DNA of 45,393 bases from Verrucomicrobiota bacterium (GCA_016871685.1 VHCM01000007.1:1-45393), one strand, 5' to 3'; shown: positions 31,492 to 42,034, counted from the first letter of the stretch. Translations and numbers: made by a program. Notes: generated by a model from the sequence alone, not told the origin.

Positions 31492-34400
31492 TCAACGTTC
31501 CATCGGATGCTCGCGCAACAATTCCTCCACCGTGTAGAATCCCTGTTGGTTCACGACCGACTTGCGCACCGCGCCCACGGCCTGCGGGGTCACCGGTGCC
31601 GATCGGTTTCCGAAACGGTGCCTCACGTAGGTGAGCACGGCGGCGAGTTCCTCGTCTCCCAGCATCGGCTCGAATCCGGGCATCGGCGGCACGCCGCGTC
31701 CCGGATCATATGATTTGCCGCCCACCTCGATGGCACCCCACACACCTTTCAATGCCAGCTTGATCAAGCGCTCCTCGCTGCCGGTCACCCATGCGCTTCC
31801 GGCAAGCGGTGGATAGATCCCGTCGCCGATGCCGTCGGCGCGGTGGCAGGTCGCGCAATGCGCGTCGCGCTGGTACACCTCGCGCCCCAGCCGGTAGAGC
31901 CGCAGCGGCTCACCGGTCAGGCCCGTCGGATCTTCGGTCGCGGATGACGGAGGGGCCACCGCGTCGTCGCCTCCGGTCACGCGCACTTGTGCGTTGCCAA
32001 GAAAAGACTTCAGCGTTTCCAACGCCTCCTCACACGCCGGGCGCATCCAGCGGTCGACCGGTTGCTTCAACGCCTCGACGACAATCGACGCGCCGGTGCT
32101 TCCACCGATCCACGACGCCGCGACGATCGCCGCCAGCCGGACGCGCGGATGCGCGTCGTGCGCGGCCTCCATCAGCAACGCGGCGTGGTCGGGAATGTGG
32201 CGCCAGTCGTTGCGGATCACGCCGACCGCTGCCGCCCGCGCCTGGTGCGATCGCGCGCGCAGGCATCGCCGCAGCAGATCGTCGTCGGGCGTGCCGAATC
32301 CGCAGCTCACCCACAGTGCTTCGCAGGCATGCCGGTCATGGCGCGGATCCGCGGGATCAAGCGATGCCGCCCACGCACGCACGGCCGGCATCACGTCCGC
32401 GGACTTGCGTCCGCGCAGTTCGCTTCTCGCGCGCTGTCGCGTGCGCGACTCGGACTCTTCCAATGCCTGGATCAATTGCTCCACCGATGCCTCTGCGATC
32501 ACTGGCGCCCGCACCAGCGGACGCGTCGCATGGGTGACGCGGTAGATCCGGCCGTGCTCACGATCGCGCTTTGGATCGCGCGCCGAATGCTGCATGTGGC
32601 CGATCAGCGCGTTGTGCCAGTCGAGCACGAAGAGCGATCCGTCCGGCGCGAATTCAAGATCGACGAGACGGAAGTTCGGATCACTCGAGGAAATCAGGTC
32701 GCCCACGTGCCGACCGATGAAGCCCGAGCCGTCTTCATCGAGCCGGTGCACACTGGTCCCGAGAAACCCGATCACATTGTGGGTCAGGAACGCGCCCTGC
32801 AATTCGTCCGGAAAATGCCGCGACGAGACCAGCTCGGCACCGCAGGTCGGACGTGTGCGCCGTGGCTGGATCGGCGCGACCTTGGCAAGCTGCCTGCCCG
32901 GCCCGGTCCGCACCGAAAGTGGCAGCATCCACCAGGTTTCACCGCTCGAGGCGTCGTTGAGAAACGGCTGACCCCAATCGTCGAGCACCAGGCCCCACGG
33001 ATTGTAGTAAGCGGTCTGGCTGATGCGCTCGAGCCGTTGGGCGCGCGGATCAAAGCGCCACACGCCCGAGCCGCTGTCGCGACACGGGCCGTAAGCGGTC
33101 TCCACATTCGAGTGCAGGAACGTGCCTTCCAGCAAATGAATGCCGCCCGACGGATCCTCGGCGAACGTGCTGATCGCGTGATGGGTGTCGTGCGTGTCGA
33201 ATCCATGCAGGATCCACTCGCGCACATCGGCAACGTCGTCGCCGTCGCTGTCGCGCAGCCGCATCAGCCCGGGCTGTGCGGATAGATAGACGCCGTCGTA
33301 GCGGAGCGTGAACCCGGTGGGCAAGTGCAGCCGGTCGGCAAACACCGTTTGCGTGTCGGCCCGACCGTCTTCGTCCTGGTCTTCGAAAATCAGGATCTTG
33401 TCATCGGGCGGCGGATCGCCCGGTTTGTGATGCGGGTAGCTCGGCATCACCGCCACCCAGAGACGTCCGCGATGGTCGAAGGTCATCTGTACCGGATTGC
33501 GCAGCTCGGGAAAGCGCCGCTCGCATGCGAACAACCCGATGCGGAACCCGTCCATCATCGTCACCGCCTGCAATGCCTCCTCGCCACTGCGGTAGTGGAT
33601 GTCATGCCGCACATTGGTGGGCACCGGATCAAGCGCGCGCGTGCGCGCGTCTGCCGCAGCCAGATCAAAGGACATTCCGGCGACCATCGCATGGATCGCC
33701 TCGTCGCGGTTCGCCGTCAACTGACGGAGCTTTTCGATTTCCTGCGGGTAGTTCACCATGCCGAACGGCTCGCGCCGACGGCCGTAAACATGCACGCCAT
33801 TTGGAATGCGGCAGTCGTCGCGCCAGTGGCGGTCCTTGTCGATCACCAGACGCCTCAGCGCCTCGGAATCCGCCTGCGAGCGCACCGGAACACTGCCGAA
33901 CAACGCATCGGCGAGTACCTGCGCCAGCCACCGGTTGCCGACCTCGTTGGGAAGAAATCCATTGCTGGTGAGCGGCTCCACCCCGCTCTCCATGCGTGCC
34001 AGGCTCGGCGTGAACACATCGATGCACGCGACGCCGCTGGCCACCGCCACCGCGCGCATCGCATCGGTGATCCGTTGCAAGTTGCGGTTCTCTTCCGTGC
34101 CGTCGGGCAGGTCGCGTCCGGCGGAGTGATCCTCGAAGGCGATCGGCGAGACGAGCACGATCACCGGTGCGTCACGACCGTTGTAGCGCCGACCGCGCGT
34201 GTGATCGATCCACCCCCGCAGTTCCCTGGTGAAACCCGCCACCGCGTCCGGCCCGTCGAACGATTCGTTCCATCCGAAAAACGCGAGAATCATATCGGCC
34301 TTGCACAGCGCGAGCCACTCGTCGGGCGATGGCTCGACCCCGTCGCCGCGATGCTGCGGGGAGTCCGCGCGCAGTGATTCGGCACCGGGAAACGCCCACG

Positions 34401-34668
34401 GGCTCGTCCGCCCCGATCGCGGTCTCCAGGCCGGCGTGTCTCCCGGCACACACAGGTTGCGCAGTACGAGACGCGCCTCGGGATGACGTCGCTGCAGCAA
34501 CGTCTCGAACTGCCCGTCGTACTGCAGTTGCTCGCCAAGCCCGGAACCGATCAACGCAATCCGCAGTCCGGCGGAAGGCGGCGACATCACCTCACCACAC
34601 ACGACCGCGGTCAGCGCGATCCACGCCGCCGCAAGCCGCCCGCACCATCGAAGTCCGCCGCGCATCAT
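31492..34668 (-). CDS. PVC-type dehydrogenase/cytochrome c fusion with N-terminal SGNH-like domain
   Basis: A 1,058-residue secreted protein. A signal peptide (about 1-27) is followed by a GDSL/SGNH-like domain (about 30-290) in which the usual GDS block reads GSG, so its activity is doubtful. Next comes the beta-propeller domain of PVC-type membrane-bound dehydrogenases (about 390-720: NPVQMTFDHRGRLWVA, TGFTLRYDGVYLS, SSDPNFRLVDLEFAPDGSLFVLDW), then HEAT-like helices, and a C-terminal cytochrome c with heme motif CATCH and likely axial methionine in VPPMPGF. Such proteins are thought to oxidise sugars or alcohols outside the cytoplasm and pass electrons on. The start overlaps the ThuA stop (TGATG). 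Confidence 0.9.
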   Translation of the reverse strand: MMRGGLRWCGRLAAAWIALTAVVCGEVMSPPSAGLRIALIGSGLGEQLQYDGQFETLLQRRHPEARLVLRNLCVPGDTPAWRPRSGRTSPWAFPGAESLRADSPQHRGDGVEPSPDEWLALCKADMILAFFGWNESFDGPDAVAGFTRELRGWIDHTRGRRYNGRDAPVIVLVSPIAFEDHSAGRDLPDGTEENRNLQRITDAMRAVAVASGVACIDVFTPSLARMESGVEPLTSNGFLPNEVGNRWLAQVLADALFGSVPVRSQADSEALRRLVIDKDRHWRDDCRIPNGVHVYGRRREPFGMVNYPQEIEKLRQLTANRDEAIHAMVAGMSFDLAAADARTRALDPVPTNVRHDIHYRSGEEALQAVTMMDGFRIGLFACERRFPELRNPVQMTFDHRGRLWVAVMPSYPHHKPGDPPPDDKILIFEDQDEDGRADTQTVFADRLHLPTGFTLRYDGVYLSAQPGLMRLRDSDGDDVADVREWILHGFDTHDTHHAISTFAEDPSGGIHLLEGTFLHSNVETAYGPCRDSGSGVWRFDPRAQRLERISQTAYYNPWGLVLDDWGQPFLNDASSGETWWMLPLSVRTGPGRQLAKVAPIQPRRTRPTCGAELVSSRHFPDELQGAFLTHNVIGFLGTSVHRLDEDGSGFIGRHVGDLISSSDPNFRLVDLEFAPDGSLFVLDWHNALIGHMQHSARDPKRDREHGRIYRVTHATRPLVRAPVIAEASVEQLIQALEESESRTRQRARSELRGRKSADVMPAVRAWAASLDPADPRHDRHACEALWVSCGFGTPDDDLLRRCLRARSHQARAAAVGVIRNDWRHIPDHAALLMEAAHDAHPRVRLAAIVAASWIGGSTGASIVVEALKQPVDRWMRPACEEALETLKSFLGNAQVRVTGGDDAVAPPSSATEDPTGLTGEPLRLYRLGREVYQRDAHCATCHRADGIGDGIYPPLAGSAWVTGSEERLIKLALKGVWGAIEVGGKSYDPGRGVPPMPGFEPMLGDEELAAVLTYVRHRFGNRSAPVTPQAVGAVRKSVVNQQGFYTVEELLREHPMER

Positions 34669-35678
34669 CACTCGAGCCGGTGATCGGTGGGTTTCACACC
34701 ACGTCGATATCCGTTGTAGGCGTAGGGACTCGGCGAATAACTCCCGACGAATCCGACATCGGCTCGCCCGGGAACCTCCGATCCCGCGCACCAGTACACC
34801 GCGTTGATCACCAGCCGACGCAGTCCCTCGCTCAGGAAATCCGTGGCCGACCCCATCGTCGTGCAGAAGATCCGCTGGTTTTTTCCTTCCTCGGACTTCA
34901 ATTCCCTCGTCCACGCGATCGGCATCATCGGATCATTGACCGCCTGTTCACCGCCGTCCGCGCGCCGCTTGCGGTAGTCCGCGGGCGGATCATCGGGCTT
35001 CAAACCTGCGAGCACCTGGCCGCGCAGCAGGATCCGCGCGTCGGCGGGCGGTGCCGCCTCGTACACATCGGTGTCGCCGAAGACATCGCGCACCCCGCGC
35101 AACAATGGATCGTCCGCATGCGCCGCCTCGATCACGCCGCGGGTCGCCTCCTTCTTGTGTTTGCCCCAGTGGCTTACCCACTCTTCGCCGATCACGCGTT
35201 TGCCGAACCGGTTGAACGCCTCAAACCGATGACCTTGCGGAAATTGATACGGGTGCGTGCTCGTGCGTAGCGCGACGATCGGCACGCCGCGCCGCATTGC
35301 CGCATCGAACTTCTCCATCGCCGCGTCGGACCAACGACGGAATCGGATCTGCATCACAATCACGTCCGCGGTGTCGAGCGCCTCGGGATGACTCAAACTC
35401 GCCGACGCATTCGGATCGATGAATCCGTCCGGCGACACCGAAAACAACACCGTGCAGCGGAACCCGTGACGCTGCGAGAGGATCCTGCCCAGCATCGGCA
35501 GCGATTCCTCGGAGCGGTACTCCTCGTCACCCGCGATCAGCACCACATGCCTGCCGCCGCCCGGACCCGAGGCAGGCGGGTATCCCACCCACGGCAACGC
35601 CTCGCCACGCGCCACAAACGAGGTGAACAACCCGAGCAATCCCATCAGCGCGCGAGGTGACATCATCAGCGCCACCAT
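34668..35678 (-). CDS. ThuA-like domain protein, secreted
   Basis: A 336-residue protein with a signal peptide and a ThuA-like (glutamine-amidotransferase-related) fold: HVVLIAGDEEYRSEESLPMLGRIL, then DTADVIVMQIRFRRW, GVPIVALRTSTHPYQF and WGKHKKEATRGVIEAAH. ThuA of rhizobia works with ThuB in trehalose use through 3-keto intermediates; in PVC bacteria ThuA domains accompany dehydrogenase/cytochrome fusions. It is the first gene of the minus-strand sugar set and shares a one-base overlap with the next gene. Start could be 35678, 35666 or 35663; a G-rich run fits the latter two. Confidence 0.85.
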   Translation of the reverse strand: MVALMMSPRALMGLLGLFTSFVARGEALPWVGYPPASGPGGGRHVVLIAGDEEYRSEESLPMLGRILSQRHGFRCTVLFSVSPDGFIDPNASASLSHPEALDTADVIVMQIRFRRWSDAAMEKFDAAMRRGVPIVALRTSTHPYQFPQGHRFEAFNRFGKRVIGEEWVSHWGKHKKEATRGVIEAAHADDPLLRGVRDVFGDTDVYEAAPPADARILLRGQVLAGLKPDDPPADYRKRRADGGEQAVNDPMMPIAWTRELKSEEGKNQRIFCTTMGSATDFLSEGLRRLVINAVYWCAGSEVPGRADVGFVGSYSPSPYAYNGYRRGVKPTDHRLE

Positions 35679-35761
35679 CCCCCGGCCCGCGGCCCCGCTG
35701 CGAGCAAAAATGCGGAATCGGGAGCTTTGATCATTTATTTAGGACAGCGCCTATTCATGGG

Positions 35762-35789
35762 TTGACGCTCACCCGGGGGATTCGATAGT
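35762..35789 (+). promoter_or_regulatory. possible sigma-70 promoter
   Basis: TTGACG (35762-35767) and GATAGT (35784-35789) are separated by 16 bases, matching five and four of six consensus positions. It would give a leader of about 75 bases before ATG 35870 of the secreted Ig-like gene. Confidence 0.35.
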
Positions 35790-35869
35790 TTAGCAGTGCT
35801 TCGATCGCATCCTGAGGCGAATCTTTCCTCTGGCGCGAATCGCATCCCGTCGCATCCATCGATTCGATC

Positions 35870-38800
35870 ATGAAACCCACGATCCGCACGTTTCGCATTC
35901 CCTGGCTCATCGCGTCCGGTCTAATGCCTGCATCGCTGAATGCTGATGAAATTCTCGGGCATCCGACGGCTGCCGGATTCCGGACGAACAACGCCGGCAC
36001 GGCGGTGGCCGTCCGGCCGTGCAATTGTTCGCACTGCCAGGCGCACGCGACGACTCGCTCACCGAGCCGTTCGACGTGGTCGATGGCGACGATAACCACT
36101 TGTCCAACGGCATCCTGATCGATCCGTTGTTCCTCAGTCCCGCGACGCCGCTCGAGCAGTTCATCGGCACCGCGTCGGGCGCCGCGTCGCAACGGCTCGC
36201 CTACTGGCTCAACGAGGCCTACGCGGGCGGTGCCAACGCCGGCAAATTCGTTTTCCTGCGGCTCAGTCCGAACGCGTTGGAGATCCCCGAAGGTTTTAGC
36301 TTCGCCATCACCACCGGCGACGACATCGAGGAAAACGCGCCCGGGATCGACTTCGCATTCGATCCCGAGGCCTCCGCGCCTGCCGCGCCCGCGATCGAGT
36401 ATTTCAACACGCTTTCCACGGTGATCCACGAAGGCGCGTCGGCCACGCTGCAATGGGGTGTCTCGGGAGCTTCCTCGGTCTCGATCGATCAAGGACTGGG
36501 CGGTGTCGCATCATCGGGATCGGTCGTGGTCTCCCCATCGGCAACGACCACCTACACGCTCAGCGCATCCGTTGGAGGCGCTCCCGTCACTGCGGCTGTC
36601 CAAGTCACGGTCGTTCCCGCGGGCACGCTGCGCCATGCGCGATTGACGGTGCTTTCGGCGCGCGGCGGCGACAGCCTTCCGGCCGCCGCCGCAGCGATCC
36701 GGTTTTACGCCAACGGCACGGAGCTTCCCGGTCCCGTCCTCAACTGGTCGGAACCGGGCCCCGCGCCGTTCACGCCGGTGGCGGTTGATTTCGGCAGCCA
36801 TCTCTCTCCGACGTCCTATCGCGTCACCACCGGTGCCGGCAGCCACCACAACGATCCGGTTGCATGGCGCATCGAAGGCAGCCTCGACGGGCGGGCATGG
36901 TTTGTCATCGATGAACGCGAGGACGCTGGCGCCGATGTGCCGTTGGCGAGAAACACCGCGTCGGATGACTTCTTCCTGATCCCGGGTGTGCCGAAGGTCT
37001 CGCTCAGCGCGAGCTCGTCGGTCGTCAAGCCGGGCGGCATCGTCGTCCTGAACTGGAATGCAAGCGACGCGGGCGAGGTCTTCATCGACAACGGCATCGG
37101 CGTGCAGCCCGCGGTCGGTTCGGTCGTGGTCTCTCCCACGACATCCGCCACCTACACCGTCTCCGCTACCGGTGCCGGCATCACCGTGAGCAAATCGGTC
37201 TCGATCCTCGTGATTGACGGCGCGCTGCTCGGCACGACCTACGAGGGGCTCGAGAGCGCGACCTATCTCGCGCCGATCTCGAACCTGATTGCCGCGACGC
37301 CGTCCGGGACCTTTCTGCAAACCGGACCGATTCTCTACAACGGGAATTTTTACACCGGCCAACCCTCCGACTTGCCCGGCTTGAACAGCTCGGACAGCTT
37401 CTCGGTGCTGTGGCTTGGATGGTTCGACGCAACGGTCGCGGGCTTCGGCGACTATACCTTCGGCACGAACAGCGACGACGGCAGCGTCATCTACCTCGAC
37501 CTCAACGACGACGGGGACTTTAACGATGCGGGCGAACTCGTAGTCGACAACAACGGCAACCACGGAACACAGGTACGCACGGGCACAGCGGGCCTCAACC
37601 GCGAGTTCACCCGCATTGCCATCGCGTATTACGAGGCCGGCGGCGGCGACGTCATGGAGGCGAGGTTCAAGAAGGGAACGGCGCTGGGTTGGGCGTCACT
37701 CGATGTGATCAACGCCAACAGCGCGTGTTTCCAAACGGAGAGACCGGACAGCTCGCTGCCGTCGATCAGCTTCTCCTCTTCCGTGCCGTTGGTGATCCGG
37801 GGAAACCCGCTGACGCTCACTTGGAATGTCGGCAACGCGAACGTGGTGACCATTACCGGCCTTGGCACCGTTGCTGCGTCCGGGAGCGCGACGGTCTCGC
37901 CGCAGTCGTCGACCACCTACACGCTCACGGCTTCCAATGCGTCGGGCCAGCGGTCGGCGAATCTGGCCATCGATGTCGCGCTCGGTGCGCTCGATGGCAA
38001 GACCTATGACACGCTCACTGGAAGCGCGCTTCTCGATCCAGTCGCCAACCTCATCAACTCGCCCTCCACCGCCACCTTCCTGCAGACCTCGCCGCTCGCC
38101 TACGACGACAACTCGATGCTCGGCGTCCTGCCCGGTCTCACCGACGACGAGGATTTCGCCGTGCTGTGGAGCGGATGGTTCGACGTGTCGGTCGATGGTC
38201 CGGGGGATTACACGTTCGGCACGGGCAGTGACGACGGCAGTGTCATTTACCTCGATCTCAACGACGACGGCGACTTCGCCGACGCCGGCGAGCTCGTGGT
38301 CGACAACAACGGTGGACACGGGTTTCAGACCCGCACCGGCACGGTGGCCCTCGGTGCGACGTGCCGCATCGTGATCGCCTACTTCGAGGGTGTCGGTGAG
38401 GAGATCATGCACGCCCGGTTCAAGAAGGGGGCCAACGTGCCGTGGGGCGACCTCGAGCCGGTGGGCGGCGGATTCGCCCACTTCCAGACCGTGCGGCCGC
38501 AGGATGCGTCCAACCCGGAAATCACCACTGATGTCGCCACACTTGAGGGATTCTCGACCTGCTACGGGTTGCCCTCCGTTCCGCGGCAGTTCCTGCTGTC
38601 CGGGTCCGGCTTGCTCGTTGCGGTCTCGCTCACGGTGACGCCGCCCTTCGAGATCTCCGAGAGCGCGGACGGCGTTTATGGTCAGTCGCTCAGCATTGGC
38701 GGCACCGGCACGCTCGCCGCCACCGCGATCCACGTTCGCCTCGGTGCGGCCGCAGCGGCGGACAACTACGACTCCGGCGGTGCCGTCCATCTCGCAAGCA

Positions 38801-39564
38801 ACGGTGCGGTTTCCAAATCGGTCTCGATCGCGGCGAGCGTCGTCTTGCAGGCTCAACTATCCGTCACCGCGCAGCCCGCCTCGAAGTCCTACGGCGACAC
38901 CGATCCTCCGATCACCTACACGACCAGCGGCTTGGTCGGGTCGGACGGCATTAGCGGAACACTGGCGCGTGCCGCCGGTGACAACGCCGGTGTCTATGCG
39001 ATCAACCAGGGCACGCTCGACGCCGGCGGCAACTACGAGATCACCTTCAGCGGTGCGGACTTCACCATCCTGCCCAAGGCACTGGGCGATGCGGACATCA
39101 CGCTCACCCGCGACGGCAACGCCTACACGGCCTCGGCCGCGGGTGTGGCGAGCTTCAGCTACAGCTACTCGGGCCGCGAGGGCACCAGCTACGGGCCGAG
39201 CGCCGATGCACCGTCGGCCGATGGCGACTACACGGTGACGGCAACCGTCGACGATCCGAACTTCACCGGCTCGAAGAGCGAGGACTTCAGCATCGGCTCG
39301 GTGCAGGAGCACCCGGCATTCAAGGTGACGAGCATCCGCATGTCGGGCACGGTCTGCACGATGATGTGGGAGTCACAGCCCGGTGCGAGCTACACGGTGG
39401 AAGCGTCGGACAATCCGGCCGACGCGCAGTCGTGGACGACGCTGCGGGCCGCCGTGGCGTCACAGGGATCGACGACGACGGTGACCATCGACATCGCCGT
39501 GACATCGCAAGCTGGTGCAGCCAAGTTGTTCATGCGCGTCAGGACCCAAGACAGTGTCGATTGA
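35870..39564 (+). CDS. secreted Ig-like/MBG protein, frameshifted after the signal peptide
   Basis: ATG 35870 starts a signal peptide (IPWLIASGLMPASLNADE) and about 45 residues, but the frame is then lost; the remaining 1,181 residues are open in the next frame from about 36019. Removing one copy of an 8-bp near-duplication at 36007-36022 joins them as GTAVAVQLFALPG. Nucleotide ranges of domains: Ig-like 36388-36625, 36995-37215 and 37755-37985 (each ending VSPxxxTTYTxSA); PA14-like modules from 37217 and 37984, about 770 bp apart, each with DDGSVIYLDLNDDGDF; MBG-type 38850-39075 (SKSYGDTDPPITYT). A C-terminal beta domain ends without a recognisable sorting tail. Probably a surface adhesin or carbohydrate-binding protein; whether it is made depends on the frameshift. 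Confidence 0.75.
36007..36022 (+). repeat. 8-bp tandem duplication causing a frameshift
   Basis: GGCCGTCC is followed directly by GGCCGTGC. Six of the first eight bases are repeated exactly (GGCCGT twice, eight bases apart). Deleting eight bases restores one continuous reading frame from the signal peptide into the large secreted protein. Confidence 0.8.
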
Positions 39565-39661
39565 TTTCGGCATGGATACCCAAGTGGCAGGGACGACCAG
39601 CCCTACCTTGGATGCAATGCGCTGCCGCGGATCTGCCTGATCTGTCGCGCTTCAGACAGGC

Positions 39662-39689
39662 AAATGGGGTCAGGCTGCAAATCTTGACA
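39662..39689. repeat. GGGGTCAGGCTGCAAATCTTGACA-like element fragment
   Basis: The block around ATGGGGTCAGG followed by CTGCAAATCTTGACA resembles end sequences I associate with REP-associated tyrosine transposase (RAYT) elements in several phyla. No transposase gene is nearby, so it would be a solo end or a relic. The attribution is from memory. The surrounding 230 bp between the secreted protein and the next gene hold nothing else I can name apart from a CCCGC/GCGGG hairpin at about 39696-39714. Confidence 0.35.
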
Positions 39690-39795
39690 AAAAGTCCCGC
39701 ATGGGGGGGGCGGGAAGAGTCTCTACGCTTCATCGATGACGATGCAGTCGCAGTATCGGTATCGCCTGTGAGCCTTGAAACTCCTTGAGGCGTCT

Positions 39796-42006
39796 TCACT
39801 CCGTCATCGTAGGCTCGCCGTCTGGAAAGATCGCCCCGATGGGGGTTTCGATGTGTTGGTCGATCCATGCTTCCAGTGCGCCGCGCATCGCGGCGAGCAC
39901 TTTGGGTTTGGATTCCGCCAGATCGTTCATGCAGTGCGGGTCGCCGGTGATGTGGAACAACCGGAAATGCCGCGATCCATCGGCTGCGGGTGTGCACACC
40001 AGTTTCCAGTCGCGGGTGCGCAAGCAGCGCGGTTTGGCCTGCACGATGCGTTCGCGGTACTCCGGTTTCACCACGAACTGGTAGTTGAAGGATTTGTCGA
40101 TGAAGGTCATTTCGTCCATCGGTGCCAGAGCGGGCCGCTCGACGCCGGGCACGCTGAACTGGATGAACGGGAAACCCGTCTCCGCATAGACGGGCAGATC
40201 CTGCGGTGGTGAATCGCCGCGGATCCATCCGGACAAATCCCGTCCTTCCCACGCGGCGGCTGGTTCGATTCCCGCGAGGCCGGCCAAGGTGGGTGCCAGG
40301 TCGAGCAGTCGCACCGTCTCACCGATCCGCCTCGGCTCCACGCCCGGCACATGCAGCACCAGCGGCACGTGATACGAATGCATGCCGCCGTCGAGGGTGA
40401 GCCCGTGGCCGAGTGTCACGCCCGGTTCGTAGAGATCGTCGCCATGATCGGCGGTGATCACGACGATGGTGTTGTTCTCGAGCCCGTTGGCAGCGAGGGA
40501 TGCGAGGATGCGGGCGACGCAGTCGTCGAACTGGCGCGTGCAGCCGTCGTAGAGCGCGCGGATCCGGCGGATGTCCTGCTCCGGCAGCGCCTTCCACTTC
40601 GACTCGAGGTCGGTGCCGCCAATGAAGCGGTCGATGTCGAAGGCCACTTTGCTGCGGTGCGGCCCGGCGTAGTCAGGGTCGGCGAACATCCCCGCATACG
40701 GCTCGGGGCTGCCGTAGGGCAGGTGGTTGCACGAGTAGAAGACGTGCCAGAAGAACGGGCGCTGCGAGCGGGACGCGCTGGCGATCCGCTTTTCGACCCG
40801 GCGCGTCACCACCTCCGGCGTCACGAATTGGGCGAAGGAGCGGATTTCCGGAAACAGGGAATGACCGACGGGGTTGTCGAAATAGAGCGGAATGATGAAG
40901 TGCGACATCAGCACGACCTGGCTCATGTAGATCTTGAAATTGTCGAAACTCGAGACCGCGACGTCCTCGAAGCCCATCGGCATGATGTCGTAATAGCCCG
41001 CGCACCAGTCGCCGATGGCGGCGGTGTCGTAGCCGGCCGCGGCAAAGCGCGCAGCGAGCGGATCGATCGTGCGTGTCGCCGACGCGACCGATTTCCGGTC
41101 GGGATACATTTGGCGGATGCCGTGGGTGTGCGGGTACACCGATGCCATTGTCTGGATGCCGGACTCCAGCGTTGAGGCGATCGACGTGAAGCAGCGCTCG
41201 AACGACACCGAGCGCGCGGCCAGTGCGTCGATGGTCGGCGAGACACCTACCGCGGCGGGGCCGTCGTGGCGCCCCGGCCGGTGACCGGCGAAGCCGAGCT
41301 TGTCGCCGCGCAGCGAATCGGAGCCGATGACGATGAGGTTCGGCCTTGCGGATCCGGGCGATGCGGGTGTGTTTCCATGATTGTCGATCCTCGCGACGAG
41401 GGCGGTGGTGCCGATGATCACCGCGGCTGATCCCGAGGCGATCCATGATTTCCTGCCGAAGCGCCGCAGGTGCCACACGCAGGCCGCGACCAGCCCGATC
41501 GCGGGAAGCACCGTGAATCCGGCCATGAGGAATCCCGGGCCGGTGAGGTCGGCGATGAAATCGACGATCCGGTAATGCCAGCGGCCGAATTCCTGTTCGT
41601 TGATGAAATACGGGCGGGTGTGCAGCAGCCGCAGTCCGGCGAATCCGTGGATCGCCGCGCAGATGGCGAAGGCTGCACCTGCCGTTGGCAGCGGACGACG
41701 CCAGCTGGCCTTGCGCAGCGGTGGGAGTTCGAAGGCCGGTCGGACCACCAGTGCGGCCGCGGTACCGAGCAAGATGTATGCCGGAAGCGTCAGCAGGTTT
41801 CTACCGATGAGGAACCCGAGGTATTCACCACGCGCAAGCGAGCTGAATTTGTTGGTCATTGTGCCCGAGCTGTCGTCGAGCTTCCAGACAGCGGAGACGA
41901 ATTGCATGACGAGGAACGCCGCGATGCCGGTCAGCATGGGCAACAGCAACGGGTTGCCAGCGGGGGACCGCTCGTTCGATGGTCGGTTGGAGGATTCGGA
42001 TCGCAC
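39796..42006 (-). CDS. membrane alkaline-phosphatase-superfamily transferase (sulfatase fold)
   Basis: A 736-residue protein with about five membrane segments in residues 20-205 and a sulfatase-fold domain from about 222. Metal-site residues: D230 in VIGSDSLRGDK, D520-H521 in ITADHGDD, and H534 in LGHGLTLDGG. Aligned on YPHTHG, the nucleophile position of the sulfatase CxPxR motif is T279 (STLES), and the proline and arginine are E281 and G283. So this is unlikely to be a formylglycine sulfatase; a threonine nucleophile is found in LtaS- and EptA-type phosphoglycerol or phosphoethanolamine transferases, which share this membrane topology. Start is GTG. The membrane protein gene 28 bp upstream is probably co-transcribed. 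Confidence 0.8.
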   Translation of the reverse strand: MRSESSNRPSNERSPAGNPLLLPMLTGIAAFLVMQFVSAVWKLDDSSGTMTNKFSSLARGEYLGFLIGRNLLTLPAYILLGTAAALVVRPAFELPPLRKASWRRPLPTAGAAFAICAAIHGFAGLRLLHTRPYFINEQEFGRWHYRIVDFIADLTGPGFLMAGFTVLPAIGLVAACVWHLRRFGRKSWIASGSAAVIIGTTALVARIDNHGNTPASPGSARPNLIVIGSDSLRGDKLGFAGHRPGRHDGPAAVGVSPTIDALAARSVSFERCFTSIASTLESGIQTMASVYPHTHGIRQMYPDRKSVASATRTIDPLAARFAAAGYDTAAIGDWCAGYYDIMPMGFEDVAVSSFDNFKIYMSQVVLMSHFIIPLYFDNPVGHSLFPEIRSFAQFVTPEVVTRRVEKRIASASRSQRPFFWHVFYSCNHLPYGSPEPYAGMFADPDYAGPHRSKVAFDIDRFIGGTDLESKWKALPEQDIRRIRALYDGCTRQFDDCVARILASLAANGLENNTIVVITADHGDDLYEPGVTLGHGLTLDGGMHSYHVPLVLHVPGVEPRRIGETVRLLDLAPTLAGLAGIEPAAAWEGRDLSGWIRGDSPPQDLPVYAETGFPFIQFSVPGVERPALAPMDEMTFIDKSFNYQFVVKPEYRERIVQAKPRCLRTRDWKLVCTPAADGSRHFRLFHITGDPHCMNDLAESKPKVLAAMRGALEAWIDQHIETPIGAIFPDGEPTMTE

Positions 42007-42034
42007 GTGCCGGGTGGATGGCGTTTCGTCCGTC

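Noticed and set aside
39796-42006. Annotation as a classical arylsulfatase.
   Set aside because: The cysteine or serine of the CxPxR maturation motif is not at the aligned position, and the proline and arginine are missing.
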